Shown here piece by piece: positions 28,770-38,122 of a stretch of 64,000 bases of DNA; the stretch's first letter is position 1; each line of letters opens with the position of its first letter. This DNA comes from Hormoscilla sp. GM7CHS1pb (GTDB lineage Bacteria > Cyanobacteriota > Cyanobacteriia > Cyanobacteriales > Desertifilaceae): assembly GCA_014323675.1 (NCBI GenBank), contig JACONN010000002.1, positions 434,001 to 498,000 of the forward strand, in the 5' to 3' direction. Under the pieces are notes generated by a model. It had not been told where the DNA came from. It saw nothing but the letters and a program-made list of their open reading frames with translations, and searched no databases. The position numbers were made by a program, and so were the translations under genes.

Positions 28770-29258
28770 TTAACCAGTTTGACTTTTTTGGCGCTTTGGT
28801 TTTGTGCGACTCGATTTAGGATTAAGTAAGTAGGACCTGCCCGGATCTACCAAAAAGCGCCGACGCACGGCCTGACGCCCTAGCAACATCCGGAAACCCA
28901 TGGCATCTCGATTGGTTAATGTTAGTTCAATTAGCGATCGCGATCCCAAAATTTCCACAGCAGTCAGGATCGCAGGTCGCAACTCTGCATCTCCTCCAGA
29001 GTTGCGCACGTACCTTTCGTTAAACAGTTCTGCTTCTGCGGCGATCGTCGAGTGACTATCCCGCTGGAAGGGATGCACTTTGAATCTTACCATTGGTTTG
29101 CCATCTCGATTGAATTTATGGACATCAAATGCGTGCAGGGCTGACGATCGCGCACCTGTATCTATCTTGGCTTTAATTGTAGTAATTCCCATATCTGGTA
29201 GAGAGATCCATTCTCGCCAACCGATGACTGGCAAATCTTTGGGCTGTTTATTACCCAT
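28770..29258 (-). CDS. retropepsin-like ATP-dependent zinc protease (RimB type)
   Basis: A 162-residue protein of the RimK-associated Zn_protease/retropepsin-like family (PF05618). VIGWREWISLPDMGI opens the fold and IDTGARSSALHA (about 32-43) carries the aspartic-protease DTG signature. LLGRQAVRRRFLVDPGRSYL closes it. It precedes rimK in the transcript (64 bases apart), the common arrangement. It likely processes glutamate tails added by RimK. Confidence 0.8.
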   Translation of the reverse strand: MGNKQPKDLPVIGWREWISLPDMGITTIKAKIDTGARSSALHAFDVHKFNRDGKPMVRFKVHPFQRDSHSTIAAEAELFNERYVRNSGGDAELRPAILTAVEILGSRSLIELTLTNRDAMGFRMLLGRQAVRRRFLVDPGRSYLLNPKSSRTKPKRQKSQTG

Positions 29259-29295
29259 ATCTTATTCGTTATTATTGCTAATTACTAATTGCTAA

Positions 29296-29775
29296 GGGTG
29301 TGGTCAAAAGTAATTGTTTATTGGGGAACTCTTCACATGGAACGGTTAACGGTTGCCAACGGGCGCAAGACCACTAAAACCCCAACCGAGAGGTTTTCAA
29401 CCCCAACCGAGAGGTTTTCAACCCCAACCGAGAGGTTTTCAACCCCAACCGAGAGGTTTTCAACCTCAACCGAGAGGTTTTCAACCTCAACCGAGAGGTT
29501 TTCAACCCCAACCGAGAGGTTTTCAACCTCAACCGAGAGGTTTTCAACCCCAACCGAGAGGTTTTCAACCCCAACCGAGAGGTTTTCAACCCCAACCGAG
29601 AGGTTTTTAACCCTAACAGTGGGGCACCGGTGCGCTCACTTGTAGTTGATAGCCGGGTGCATCGCGTGATGCATGTAATATAGCCCGCTTCGATATCTTT
29701 GCCTGCGCTCATGTCCCAGGGGACATGGCTGCGCCACCCATGGCTGCCGTGTACCCAACGGGCGCAAGACCACGA
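29296..29775. mobile_element. degenerate GGGTGTGG-family composite around a 21-bp array
   Basis: It starts with gggtgtggtcaaaagtaatt at 29296. Near 29353 a decayed right end reads ccaacgggcgcaagaccac (intact form ccaacgggttttgaccac). The 21-bp array follows, then a second member starting around 29642 (gtagttgatagccgggtgca, as in the copy at 33620) that ends near 29775 with cccaacgggcgcaagaccac. No target duplication could be found. The order element, array, element repeats what is seen at 8090 and 33620. Confidence 0.55.
29378..29608. repeat. 21-bp tandem array, 11 units
   Basis: The unit is aaccccaaccgagaggtttt plus c, with occasional c-to-t changes. The period keeps frames open on both strands; the resulting QPQPRGF and related polypeptides are artefacts. 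Confidence 0.95.
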
Positions 29776-29891
29776 AAAGAGTCCGGAGTTGCCAGAGCCG
29801 TCGTCGGTATCGTCCACCGATCCCACTTTTCTCTCCTCACTCCCCCCACCCTAAAGGGTGAGGCTATCCACTCCCCAGGAGAAATTTATTG

Positions 29892-30092
29892 CTATCCCTT
29901 GAAGTATTGGGGCTGCTGGGCACTCCTATGGTAAGGCTTGACGAGCTGGATGGGTTTGACAGGTTCAACGGGTGCGATTGGCTCGACGGGCTGGACGAGT
30001 CCGATCGGTTTGACAGGTTCAACGGGTGCGATCGGCTCGGCTGGTGCGACAGGCGCGACTTGATTTAAAATATCCCTGACCATTTTTTTCAT
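29892..30092 (-). CDS. small Pro/Val-rich repeat protein, doubtful
   Basis: A 66-residue frame starting MKKMVRDILNQVAPVAPAEP, followed by PVEP/PVKPI repeats and ending PQYFKG. A purine-rich gaagggaaggc precedes the ATG. Composition and repeats resemble a short linker-like protein, but the underlying DNA is itself repetitive (gacaggttcaacgggtgcga occurs twice). No function can be suggested. Confidence 0.35.
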   Translation of the reverse strand: MKKMVRDILNQVAPVAPAEPIAPVEPVKPIGLVQPVEPIAPVEPVKPIQLVKPYHRSAQQPQYFKG

Positions 30093-30123
30093 GCCTTCCC
30101 TTCTCTACTGACTGTTTTTTTCT

Positions 30124-30240
30124 TATAGCAAGTCGTTCATGAGTTGTGCAACTGGCTTTTTTGGGCTCAACCATTGCAGGGAAAAACTTGAGCGCCGCTA
30201 TCCCCCGGAAAATTTGCACAAATGATTTAGACTCACTATA
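30124..30240. mobile_element. second MITE-like family, TATAGC ends, copy 1
   Basis: Begins tatagcaagtcgttcatgag and ends acaaatgatttagactcact ata. The relative at 45182-45302 shares gagttgtgcaactg near the left and gaaaattt(g/a)cacaaatgat near the right. Short inverted ends (TATAG/CTATA-like) and no coding capacity. Confidence 0.55.
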
Positions 30241-30380
30241 CCATAAACGAGGCGAGGTTATCGCCTTTATTCCCTGTCCTCCGAGAACGACAATCAACCA
30301 TCAACATTTGTGAATAGCTAATTGTGAATGACTAATTGCCACTCTCAATTCTTAATTCTCTCCGAACCATTCTCAACTCT

Positions 30381-32285
30381 CTATGAACCATCAGCATATG
30401 CTGCCGATGGCATGGGCACTTCCTTCACCGTTGGTAGCTGACTTAGAGTGAGACGGGTAGTGGTGGTGCCACCTGAGAGTTTATTGAGGAGTTTGGGTTT
30501 GGGGTCGTGGATCAGGCAGATCAGGCGATCGCCCGGTTGCCAAGGTTGTCCAGCTCGTACCACTTGTAGCATGTTTTGCCGTTCTAGTAACAGAGGCACT
30601 AGTTTTCCTGCATCAATTAATGCTTGCAGATAAGTCTGTTGAAAGGCAAACCCCGGATCTTGAAGCACCGTTTCCACCAACTTCACCTGGCCTTCATCGA
30701 GATACTGGTTCCAATTCTTCAAGGGTAAATCAAAAGTCAGGGCAGGTTGCACCTTGCTGGATTTAGACTTACTGTCAGGATTTTTGGGAAACACTGCCAA
30801 GACTCGCGGCGGATCGAATTCCTCGGCGGCCCGCTGTGCTAGCACGAAGTTTACCTCTCCATTTTTGGTCATCGCTAGGAATGTCCCCATTGATTCTAAT
30901 CCCGCCTCTTCTAGAACCTGAGTATCCATCCCACTACTCAAAAACACCCGCAAATTTTCATTTTCTGCTTCCTTGACTGCTGCGGCATTGGTGTCAATCA
31001 GCACTACGGACTCCGAACGTTCTTGGAACAGACGGGCAATCAGACGGGCTAAAGGATTGGAACCGACGATCACGGCCCCCTGACGCCCAGTGGCGGTGAC
31101 TTGCAATAGAGAAGCTACTAATTGAGCTGTCAGTCCTTGCATCACCACTGTAATCATAATTGTGAGGAATACCAGAGCTTTGATCGATTCACCGCCGCTG
31201 ATTTGATCTTGGGTCAGCAAAATGGCAAACAAAGAAGCTACTGATGCGGAAACAATGCCCTTGGGTCCAATCCAACTGACAAATAGTTTCTGACGCCAGT
31301 TGAGTCCGCTGCCGTGAGTGCAGATCCAGATGGAAAGGGGACGCACTAGGAACATTAGCGCTAATACGGTGAACAGACTGCCCCACCCCAAGGCCACGAT
31401 ACTTGCCAGAGACAGGTCTGCTGCCAGGAGAATAAATAGCACCGAAACAGCTAAAACAGTCAGCTGACCCTTAAACCGGCGCAAGTTCCGCAGTTCTGGC
31501 ACATTAGCAGCACTCAGGACAAGTCCTGCGACCACTGTTGCCATCAATCCCGACTCGTCTCGAATATATTGGGCAAAGCCATACAGGCCCCACAAACCTG
31601 CTAATACTACTAGATTTTTCAGTTCTTCGGAGAGAATGTCAGCTTGCTTGAGAAACTGGCCCAAGGCCCAACCTGCCGAGGCCCCGATCGCCGTACCAAT
31701 GCCCAGACGGATGACTAAACCGGTGAGTAACTTTTGCGGATCGGCATCACCGCCATTTAAAACCACATCCAGCACTAAAACAGCGATAATAGCTCCCACT
31801 GGATCGATCAGCACCCCTTCACTTTCCAGTAAAGTTGCTACTTGCCGATCGACCTGTACCTGCTTGAGTAGCGGTCCGATCACTGTCGGTCCAGTGACCA
31901 CCACTAAAGAGGCGTATAGAAAAGCCAACTGCCAGGAAAATTGGGCTAAGAAATGAGCGGCAATTGCACCTCCAATGAGAGTGATTATAGCCCCGATGGT
32001 GACTAAATTGCGGAGACTGCCAGAGATTTTCGTCAAGTCTCGCACTTGCAGGTTAAGTCCCCCTTCAAAGAGAATTAAAGCAACTGACAGAGAGACAATT
32101 ACTTCTAGACCATCTCCCAGAAGTTGGGGATGAACTAAACTCAAGCCATCTGGTCCCAAGAGGATGCCGAACAATAGTAAGAAGACGATACCGGGCACTT
32201 TCAGGTATTTACCCAGCACTTGAGCGCCGATGCCGGCCATGACGGTAATCACCATCAGCACAGTAATATCAAAAGGTGCTTCCAT
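30381..32285 (-). CDS. Na+/H+ antiporter (CPA1/NhaP type) with C-terminal RCK/TrkA-N domain
   Basis: A 634-residue protein. Residues 1-390 have 12 or so membrane helices of the CPA fold, with LFEGGLNL (about 74-81), GPTVIGPLL (about 132-140), and ESEGVLIDPVGAI (about 154-166), which carries the ion-binding D-P region. Residues about 400-520 form a TrkA-N Rossmann domain (GAVIVGSNPLARLIARLF). It probably exchanges Na+ or K+ for protons at the plasma or thylakoid membrane under nucleotide control. Intact. Start at 32285; 79 bases after bciB stop. Confidence 0.85.
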   Translation of the reverse strand: MEAPFDITVLMVITVMAGIGAQVLGKYLKVPGIVFLLLFGILLGPDGLSLVHPQLLGDGLEVIVSLSVALILFEGGLNLQVRDLTKISGSLRNLVTIGAIITLIGGAIAAHFLAQFSWQLAFLYASLVVVTGPTVIGPLLKQVQVDRQVATLLESEGVLIDPVGAIIAVLVLDVVLNGGDADPQKLLTGLVIRLGIGTAIGASAGWALGQFLKQADILSEELKNLVVLAGLWGLYGFAQYIRDESGLMATVVAGLVLSAANVPELRNLRRFKGQLTVLAVSVLFILLAADLSLASIVALGWGSLFTVLALMFLVRPLSIWICTHGSGLNWRQKLFVSWIGPKGIVSASVASLFAILLTQDQISGGESIKALVFLTIMITVVMQGLTAQLVASLLQVTATGRQGAVIVGSNPLARLIARLFQERSESVVLIDTNAAAVKEAENENLRVFLSSGMDTQVLEEAGLESMGTFLAMTKNGEVNFVLAQRAAEEFDPPRVLAVFPKNPDSKSKSSKVQPALTFDLPLKNWNQYLDEGQVKLVETVLQDPGFAFQQTYLQALIDAGKLVPLLLERQNMLQVVRAGQPWQPGDRLICLIHDPKPKLLNKLSGGTTTTRLTLSQLPTVKEVPMPSAAYADGS

Positions 32286-32364
32286 AATCTAATAAAAATT
32301 ATCGCCTAGTTTGTTTGTTGTTGCGCTTTATCGCTACAGGTGGGCATTGCCCACCCGACCCTAA

Positions 32365-33570
32365 CTATTCTGGCAACTGATATTGGGATACAATCCGCTG
32401 GGCATATTCTGGCACATGTGCAGCTAATTTTTCGGGGTGATGGCGCTTCACGTACAGATAATTGCGGGTGAAGTGGGAATCGATGGAGAAACGAGCATAT
32501 TCTAAACCTTTTGGTCCAATTTTTTCTATTACCACACCCATGAGTTTGGCGGCCCACATGGGCAGAGTCACCCCTTTGTCGTAGGCGGGAATGCTTTGTT
32601 GGACGGCTTGATGCCTGTCTCCTTTGGACATTACGGGCTGAGTTTCCAACTGGGACATTACTAAGTCTAGCATTTCTTGTCCCCGATCGTTCCGGACTAC
32701 AATCCACTGCCAACCAAAGGGTGCGCCCATGTATCCTACTACTAAGTCTGCCAGAGAATTGACGTAATCGAAGCAACTCATGCAGGAGGGGGCAAAGACA
32801 TCTTTGAGTTTGTTGGTCTTCAGTCCGAAAAAGGGCACTTTTTCTATGGAACCATCTGCATGTTTGAAGTGGACCTGGAAATCCTGCATGAATTCATAAT
32901 GTACCACGGTATCGGGCGATCGGCTAGTGGTGTCCAGAAATTTCTGCAATCCGGCCCGGGTGACGTTATCTACACAGGGGGTGCCTAAAACGTAGAGTTT
33001 CTCTAATCCTAGCTGTTTCTCTACGGCCCGTAACGCTTCGATCTGACAACCGACGCCGATGACTAGGAGGCGCTGCATCCGGGATTTTTCCACTTCTTCT
33101 AATACGGAAAGGTTAGGAGAGAGGGTGGGTTTGTTCACCCGGGCGGCGAGAATTTCTTCAGGCGATCGGGCGATAATGGGCATGGGTCCAAAGCGGTCTT
33201 CCTTGGTATTTTGCACGCAAACTACCCCTTCTACTTTGCCGCTAGTTAGCATTTCAATGGCAATAGCGCTGACAATACCGGTCCATTGTGCCCCTTCTAT
33301 GGGTTCAGTTTTCCGCGCGGCCATCATGGTTTGATGGACGCCGAAGTACCGATCGTCTTCGTTGTCTAGGTCGCGCGATCGCCCGTGGGTTTGGGTTTCC
33401 AGTTGGGGGATCTGCTGATTAAGGAAAGCACAGGCTTCCTTGACATAATGGATGTAGTATGTATCGCACAGCCCGCATTCGCTACAGAGTTCCTTGGCAG
33501 GGCGAGGGCTACCGGGTTTGAGGGCTTTGGCCTTTTTGTGCTTGGGGGTTTGTTGTATGGTTGAGGTCAT
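32365..33570 (-). CDS. bciB: 3,8-divinyl (proto)chlorophyllide reductase, F420-hydrogenase-beta-like
   Basis: A 401-residue iron-sulfur flavoprotein of the FrhB family. The N-terminal CSECGLCDTYYIHYVKEACAF is typical of the cyanobacterial slr1923 orthologs that act as BciB; further cysteines are in GVGCQIEAL, GTPCVDNVTR and PSCMSCFDY (Fe-S ligands). It reduces the 8-vinyl group in chlorophyll synthesis with reduced ferredoxin. Intact. The 3' side is followed by a short repeat (gtgggcattgcccacc) before the antiporter gene. Confidence 0.85.
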   Translation of the reverse strand: MTSTIQQTPKHKKAKALKPGSPRPAKELCSECGLCDTYYIHYVKEACAFLNQQIPQLETQTHGRSRDLDNEDDRYFGVHQTMMAARKTEPIEGAQWTGIVSAIAIEMLTSGKVEGVVCVQNTKEDRFGPMPIIARSPEEILAARVNKPTLSPNLSVLEEVEKSRMQRLLVIGVGCQIEALRAVEKQLGLEKLYVLGTPCVDNVTRAGLQKFLDTTSRSPDTVVHYEFMQDFQVHFKHADGSIEKVPFFGLKTNKLKDVFAPSCMSCFDYVNSLADLVVGYMGAPFGWQWIVVRNDRGQEMLDLVMSQLETQPVMSKGDRHQAVQQSIPAYDKGVTLPMWAAKLMGVVIEKIGPKGLEYARFSIDSHFTRNYLYVKRHHPEKLAAHVPEYAQRIVSQYQLPE

Positions 33571-33619
33571 TCTTTCTATTCTATTATACTGAGATCTGCT
33601 TTCTCAACCATACCTCATA

Positions 33620-33814
33620 GGGTGTGGTCAAAAGTAGTTGATAGCCAGGTGCCAGATCCCCGGGTAACGAACCGGACGCTGCCCGATACATGTATATAGC
33701 AGAGAAAGGTGGCCGCGCTGCGCTCGCTTAGACGCTTTGTTCATGTAGCCGGGCTCCTCGCTGGGAACGGGTGAAGGCTACTCCGTCTCCTACCAACGGG
33801 TTTTGACCACACCC
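33620..33814 (+). mobile_element. GGGTGTGG-family element, copy e (195 bp)
   Basis: Inverted ends GGGTGTGGTCAAAA / ttttgaccacaccc. The internal part (agttgatagccaggtgccag, then taccaacgggttttgaccac) differs from copies a-d, so this is a second subtype. Confidence 0.8.
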
Positions 33815-33990
33815 ACCGGGTTTTGACCGATGTGGGGTGGGCCGATCGCCCCATCCTCCGAAACATCGAGTTCTTCTTGTTATCGCCGGCTATATGCTGC
33901 ACAAATCAAATCAGCTAACGGATGCCAGGCCATAATAGTGGAACGAGTGCTGGGGGAGTGGAACGAGTGCTGGGGGAGTGGAACGAGTGC

Positions 33991-34179
33991 GGGTTGGATA
34001 GTAAACTCTGCGGGTTGGATAGTAAACTCTGCGGGTTGGATAGTAAACTCTGCGGGTTGGATAGTAAACTCTGCGGGTTGGATAGTAAACTCTGCGGGTT
34101 GGATAGTAAACTCTGCGGGTTGGATAGTAAACTCTGCGGGTTGGATAGTAAACTCTGCGGGTTGGATAGTAAACTCTGC
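33991..34179. repeat. 21-bp tandem array, 9 units
   Basis: The unit is gggttggatagtaaactctg plus c, with nine almost perfect copies. It is preceded by three copies of a 20-bp unit ggaacgagtgctgggggagt. Frames of GLDSKLC and related repeats are artefacts. Confidence 0.95.
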
Positions 34180-34366
34180 GGGTTGAGTAAGGGTGTGGTC
34201 AAAACCCGTTGGTAGCCCGGAAGCCAAGCGAGTTCCCAGGCGCAGCCGACGGAGTAAACGTTCGGGGTGTGGTCAAAACCCGTCGATCTAATATGGCCTC
34301 CCAGCCGTCGGATCACCCTGTAGGAGCGACTGGCATTCTTGCGCAAATTATGATATAAAGAAACAG

Positions 34367-36890
34367 GTGCGATTCGTTTACCGTAAATCACCGGTGATAA
34401 GTCGGTGAGGGACCGGTAGCAGGGAATCATTAGCCCTGACAACTTTCAGATGATGGCGGTGAAAGTCCGTCTCCCCAGGTGCAGGGGTAAAAGCACCATC
34501 CCTACGGTAGCTTCGCGTCCGGAGACACCCACCCATGTCATGCGCGGGAGCGACATGACCGGGTGGGTGCTCCCGGACGCGATGGCATCAATCCGTAAAG
34601 CGGGGTGGAAAGGCGCTCTGGCTGGCAGCTATCGCTGGTCAACGTCGAGCAAGTGGCCATGGTGAGCATAAAGCAAAGATTTGCAGCGTCGATAATATAA
34701 ACCAGTGGAATAAGGCTTACACACTGGCCTCAAAAGGGGAAGGATACTGGTCGTTGGCAAGTCTGTTTTTGACCAACAAGCACTGACAATAAACCCGGCG
34801 TAAGGAATCCACCTAAAGTCACTACCAATCATTTGAAGGAACGAAGTAAACCGGTTGCAGAACTCTTTGTCAAAAGAAAAGGCAGGGGAGTAAACTCTTT
34901 TGTCAGGACAATGATAAAGTAGTCACCGAAGACGCAAAATCTGTCATCATCAGACAGGTCTCAACCGGGAAAGATTGAGTGGAGAAGCAAATGACTGCTT
35001 GTAATGAGCAGGATAGAGCTGACGCCCTCACGGTTTCAAGAATGTGGAAAGTAAGTAGCAGTACATATGTCACGGAACATCACCAATAGGCGAATGTATG
35101 ACTGGAAGGCAGTTCCCTGGCGCAAGCTGGAGCGGACGGTCTTTAAGCTGCAAAAACGTATCTACAGAGCGACCCAAAATGGCAACATGCGGCTAGTTCG
35201 CAGGCTCCAGGGATTGATGACGAGGTCATGGTCAGCAAAAATGGTTGCGGTCAGACTGGTTACCCAACAAAACAAGGGGAAAAAAACGGCTGGGGTGGAT
35301 GGCGTTACGGCGCTCAAGCCCTCCGAAAGACAACCCTTGGTTAGGCAGCTTAGAGTGGAAAGTGGGAAGAGGGTACAACCGACCCGCAGGGTGTGGATAC
35401 CTAAACCCGGACGAGACGAAAAGAGGCCTTTGGGAATACCAACAATGTATGACAGAGCCCTACAGGGTGTAGTCAAAATGGCACTAGAACCAGAATGGGA
35501 AGCGGTGTTTGAGGCAAACTCTTACGGGTTCAGACGCCCGAGAGGGTGCCACGACGCAATCGAGGCAATATTCAGCAGCATCCGATATAAACCCAAGTGG
35601 GTACTGGACGCTGATATTGCCAAGTGTTTTGACAAGATAGACCACAAGGCACTACTGAAAAAACTGAATAACACGTCACCAATTCGTAGAGTGGTACGAG
35701 GATGGTTAAAAGCCGGGGTAATGGACCGGGGATTATTCCAGCCAACCGAGTCCGGTACTCCACAGGGGGGGTAATATCTCCACTGCTGGCTAATATCGCA
35801 CTCCACGGACTGGAAACAGCGGTCATGGGAGTAGTCCCAAAAACAGTAAAGGAACAAAGGAAACTAGCGGTAGTGAGATACGCGGATGACTTTGTGGTAA
35901 TGCACGAAAACCGAGAGGTAATTGAGCAATCCAAAGAGGCCATCCAAGAGTGGCTATCCAAGATAGGGCTGGAACTCAAGGCCGAAAAAACACGGATATC
36001 CCACACATTGGAAGGGAAGGAACCAGGGTTTGATTTCCTGGGATTCAACGTTAAACAGTACAAGGTGGGGCGATACCGCAGCGGAAAAAACACAAACGGA
36101 GCCATACTTGGATTCAAAACACTGATAAAGCCCAGTCAGAAAGCCATAGGAGAACATAAGAAAAAACTACGGAATGTAGTGAAAAGCCATAAGGCCCTGT
36201 CACAAGCCGCGATGATAGCCAAACTGAACCCGATAATAAGGGGGTGGTGTAACTACTACAGGACGGCAGTCAGTAAGGAGGTATATGGGGAAATGGAAGT
36301 ATACCTATGGGAACAAATATGGAACTGGGCAAAGAGGCGGCACCCAAACAAGACGAGCTGGTGGATAGCCGAGAAGTACTGGAAACCGGAAAACGGAAGA
36401 CAGTGGAGCTTCAAAGGCAAGCTCAAAGATGGCACAGAGGTGAGACTGACCAGACACTCGGAAACGGAGATAATCAGACACGTAAAGGTGAAAGGACAGG
36501 TAAGTCCAATGGATGGAAACCTCGTCTACTGGAGTAAAAGGTTACGAAAAAACCCGGGTGTAAGCACGAGAGTGCTGAAGCTGTTGAATAAGCAAAAGGG
36601 CAAATGCGGACACTGCGGAATGTTGTTTATGGATGGCGACCAATGGGAAGTTGACCACATCATACCAACCTCGAAAGGGGGAAAAGATAGGTACGACAAT
36701 CTACAGTTGCTACATGATTACTGTCATCACGTCAAATCAGCATCAGACGGTAGTCATGAGGGACGCGCCCGGAAACGGGAAATTGAGGCCGATCGCGCAG
36801 CGTGGCGCAGCCATGGAGCCGGATGAGGTGAAAGTCTCATGTCCGGTTTTGAAGACGAGTCGGCCCGGCGACGGGCTGGCTTAGTTTAAT
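34367..36890 (+). mobile_element. group II intron with RT-HNH protein
   Basis: The 5' end gtgcgattcg fits the GUGYG consensus. The 3' side has domain V gagccggatgaggtgaaagt / ctcatgtccggttttg (36816-36851), then a domain VI stem (gtcggccc / gggctggc) and an end near aat at 36888-36890. The length is about 2.5 kb. It lies in a repeat element, so insertion harmed no gene. The exact 3' boundary is uncertain by a few bases. Confidence 0.85.
35067..36826 (+). CDS. group II intron reverse transcriptase/maturase with HNH endonuclease, one frameshift
   Basis: The first frame (35067-35774) holds RT motifs (GKKTAGVDGV, RRVWIPKPG, RPLGIPTMYDRALQ, SYGFRRPRGCHDA, LDADIAKCFDKIDH) and ends GTPQGG. The second frame continues VISPLLANIALHGLE with the catalytic YADD (VVRYADDFVVM), the maturase X region, and an HNH domain (CGHCG, WEVDHIIPTSKGGKDRYDNLQLLH given as WEVDHIIPTS to NLQLLH). 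The total is about 586 residues. The break is one G too few in the run after CCACA near 35762-35770 (seven G, eight needed). It promotes splicing and retrohoming. Confidence 0.85.
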
Positions 36891-36962
36891 TGTTCTCTCC
36901 TCAGGCAACTCGCACCCCGCGAGGATCTCCCCGTACCAACTGTTTTTGATCGCACCCAACGT

Positions 36963-37071
36963 TCGAAGTAAACGTATGGCTGGCGCCACGCTGCGCGATC
37001 GGAGTAAACGTATGGCTGGGGCCACGCTGCGCGATCGGAGTAAACGTATGGCTGGCGCCACGCTGCGCGAT
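36963..37071. repeat. 36-bp repeat, 3 units
   Basis: agtaaacgtatggctggcgc followed by cacgctgcgcgatcgg occurs three times. The core ggcgccacgctgcgcga is also found at 62080-62140 in both orientations and at 36790-36815 in the last codons of the intron-encoded protein. Confidence 0.85.
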
Positions 37072-37230
37072 CGGAGTAAACGTTCGTAGTAAACGTTCGT
37101 AGTAAACACTTCAGTGTTTCCCCGCCCCATTTAGGGGCACGGAGGGTTCCCGGAGCACGCACCCAGCTATCAACGGGTTTTGACCACACCCTACCTCATA
37201 GGCCATCAAGTGTGCTATCTTAATTGATAA

Positions 37231-37261
37231 GAAACCAGGTTTTTTGTCAAAACCTGGTTTC
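37231..37261. repeat. GAAACC(A/C)GG hairpin repeat
   Basis: gaaaccaggttt ... aaacctggtttc, a 12-bp perfect stem. The same type occurs at 55761-55793 and 56890-56922. These may act as terminators or RNA-stability elements. Confidence 0.7.
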
Positions 37262-37314
37262 TGGGCCACTGGTGAATATGGCCCCAGCAAAAGTAAGATG
37301 GGCCCATCCTCACC

Positions 37315-37536
37315 TTACTTATTGGCAAACCGCTGCTTTATAGTCCTTACAGCATCCCTTGGGTTGGGGGGCAAAATTGTCGAATTACTCAATTTTTTGA
37401 GAAACCCTAACTCACGATCGTAAGGTATGGGCATAATAAATACTGGTGTAGGTTTGGCAATATTAACATGCTTATTATTCTTCACGGAGTTATAGAAGCT
37501 GGGACAATCGCCACTGGCGAAAGTGATTTCAATCAT
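37315..37536 (-). CDS. small protein of unknown function
   Basis: 73 residues, MIEITFASGDCPSFYNSVKN at the start, then a central PTPVFIMPIPYDRELGF and a basic end (TIKQRFANK). Ttggag precedes the ATG by five bases. No family is recognised. It lies isolated between mobile elements and the duplicated cobS/UPF0175 fragment. Confidence 0.4.
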   Translation of the reverse strand: MIEITFASGDCPSFYNSVKNNKHVNIAKPTPVFIMPIPYDRELGFLKKLSNSTILPPNPRDAVRTIKQRFANK

Positions 37537-37762
37537 TCTCCAAGTCGAAGCCCAAAAATAATCGTCAAGTAGCGCGAGTAAACAGTCACAATTTTAGGTT
37601 GTCGCTAAGATTGGGTGAAGCACTTGCTATGTTATCTTGTTAGTGATGCCCAAATATTGGGCGCAAGTGCTTCACCCCTACAGAGAAATATCCTGCTAAA
37701 CTATGTTATCCAGATCCCGAAGATGCGATCGCCTTAGATGAACCATAAATACTCAACCCTGA
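37537..37762. other. intergenic
   Basis: No gene. It contains gggtgaagcacttg and its complement caagtgcttcaccc about 60 bases apart (37613-37677), forming a long inverted repeat. Confidence 0.5.
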
Positions 37763-37862
37763 GCAAACGCTAAAGCGTTTACTACAAACGGGCAAACGCT
37801 TTAGCGTTTACTACAAACTGCGCTTACTACAAACTGCAAACGCTTTAGCGTTTACTACAAAC
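37763..37862. repeat. aaacgctaaagcgttt-type repeat cluster
   Basis: Three to four copies of gcaaacgct(t/a)(t/a)agcgtttac followed by tacaaac. The junction with the duplicated fragment at 37863 lies directly after the last copy. Confidence 0.85.
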
Positions 37863-38102
37863 TGCGCAGAAGCTTGGCGCATTTCATCCCCTAGCTGTTT
37901 GGGTGTCAGATGCAGTGCCGACAATACCTCTTCTGGTAAGGTCATAGTAATTTCACTCATTGGATAATGGGTCTCCTTCTTCCTTAAACCGTCAGTAAGC
38001 ATATAACACAGCTTCGGTCCACTCTACGACTGCGCCATAGCTGTCCCCCGTATGTCCTCCCAATTTGTGATTAAACCAGACCCAGATCGGAAAGGCGATC
38101 GC
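37863..38102 (-). pseudogene. partial duplicate of the UPF0175 5' half and cobS 3' end
   Basis: Bases about 37866-38102 match 38763-39000: the first 30 codons of the UPF0175 antitoxin (MSEITMTLPEEVLSALHL... to EMRQAS) and the last 40 codons of cobS, with scattered changes. The antitoxin copy is cut where it meets the aaacgctaaagcgttt repeat and continues into nonsense (QFVVNAKAF). Confidence 0.8.
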
Positions 38103-38122
38103 CCCGACTCACAATTAACTCA

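Larger units (their letters stand above)
34265..36957 (+). mobile_element. GGGTGTGG-family element, copy d, split by a group II intron
   Basis: Left end GGGTGTGGTCAAAA at 34265; right end ttttgatcgcaccc (two changes) at 36944-36957. Flanked by aacgttcg on both sides (34257-34264 and 36958-36965). Without the intron it is about 170 bp and aligns with copy c, including aaacag followed by at...t.tctcc at the intron site. Confidence 0.8.
33620..37191. mobile_element. nested composite of GGGTGTGG-family elements with a group II intron inside
   Basis: The outer limits are gggtgtggtcaaaagtagtt at 33620 and ttttgaccacaccc ending at 37191. The flanks are a 9-bp direct repeat tacctcata (33611-33619 and 37192-37200). 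Inside, left to right: element e (33620-33814), a 20-bp repeat (about 33940-33990), a 21-bp array (33991-34179), an element with long ends (34191-37191), nested in it element d (34265-36957), and in that a group II intron. Each level was identified from end sequences. Confidence 0.8.
34191..37191. mobile_element. GGGTGTGG-family element, outer copy with long ends, interrupted by copy d
   Basis: The left end gggtgtggtcaaaacccgtt(g) at 34191 is complementary over at least 21 bp to the right end ending at 37191 (caacgggttttgaccacacc c). After removal of copy d (34265-36957) and one 8-bp repeat it would be about 300 bp. Confidence 0.7.

Noticed and set aside
29289-29826. Open frames with QPQPRGF or LGLKTSR repeats
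   Set aside because: All three frames and the opposite strand are open because of the 21-bp array; no codon bias or start signal favours one.
33830-34442. Open frames with GLDSKLC, NSAGWIV or QPAEFTI repeats
   Set aside because: Same artefact from the 21-bp array at 33991-34179.
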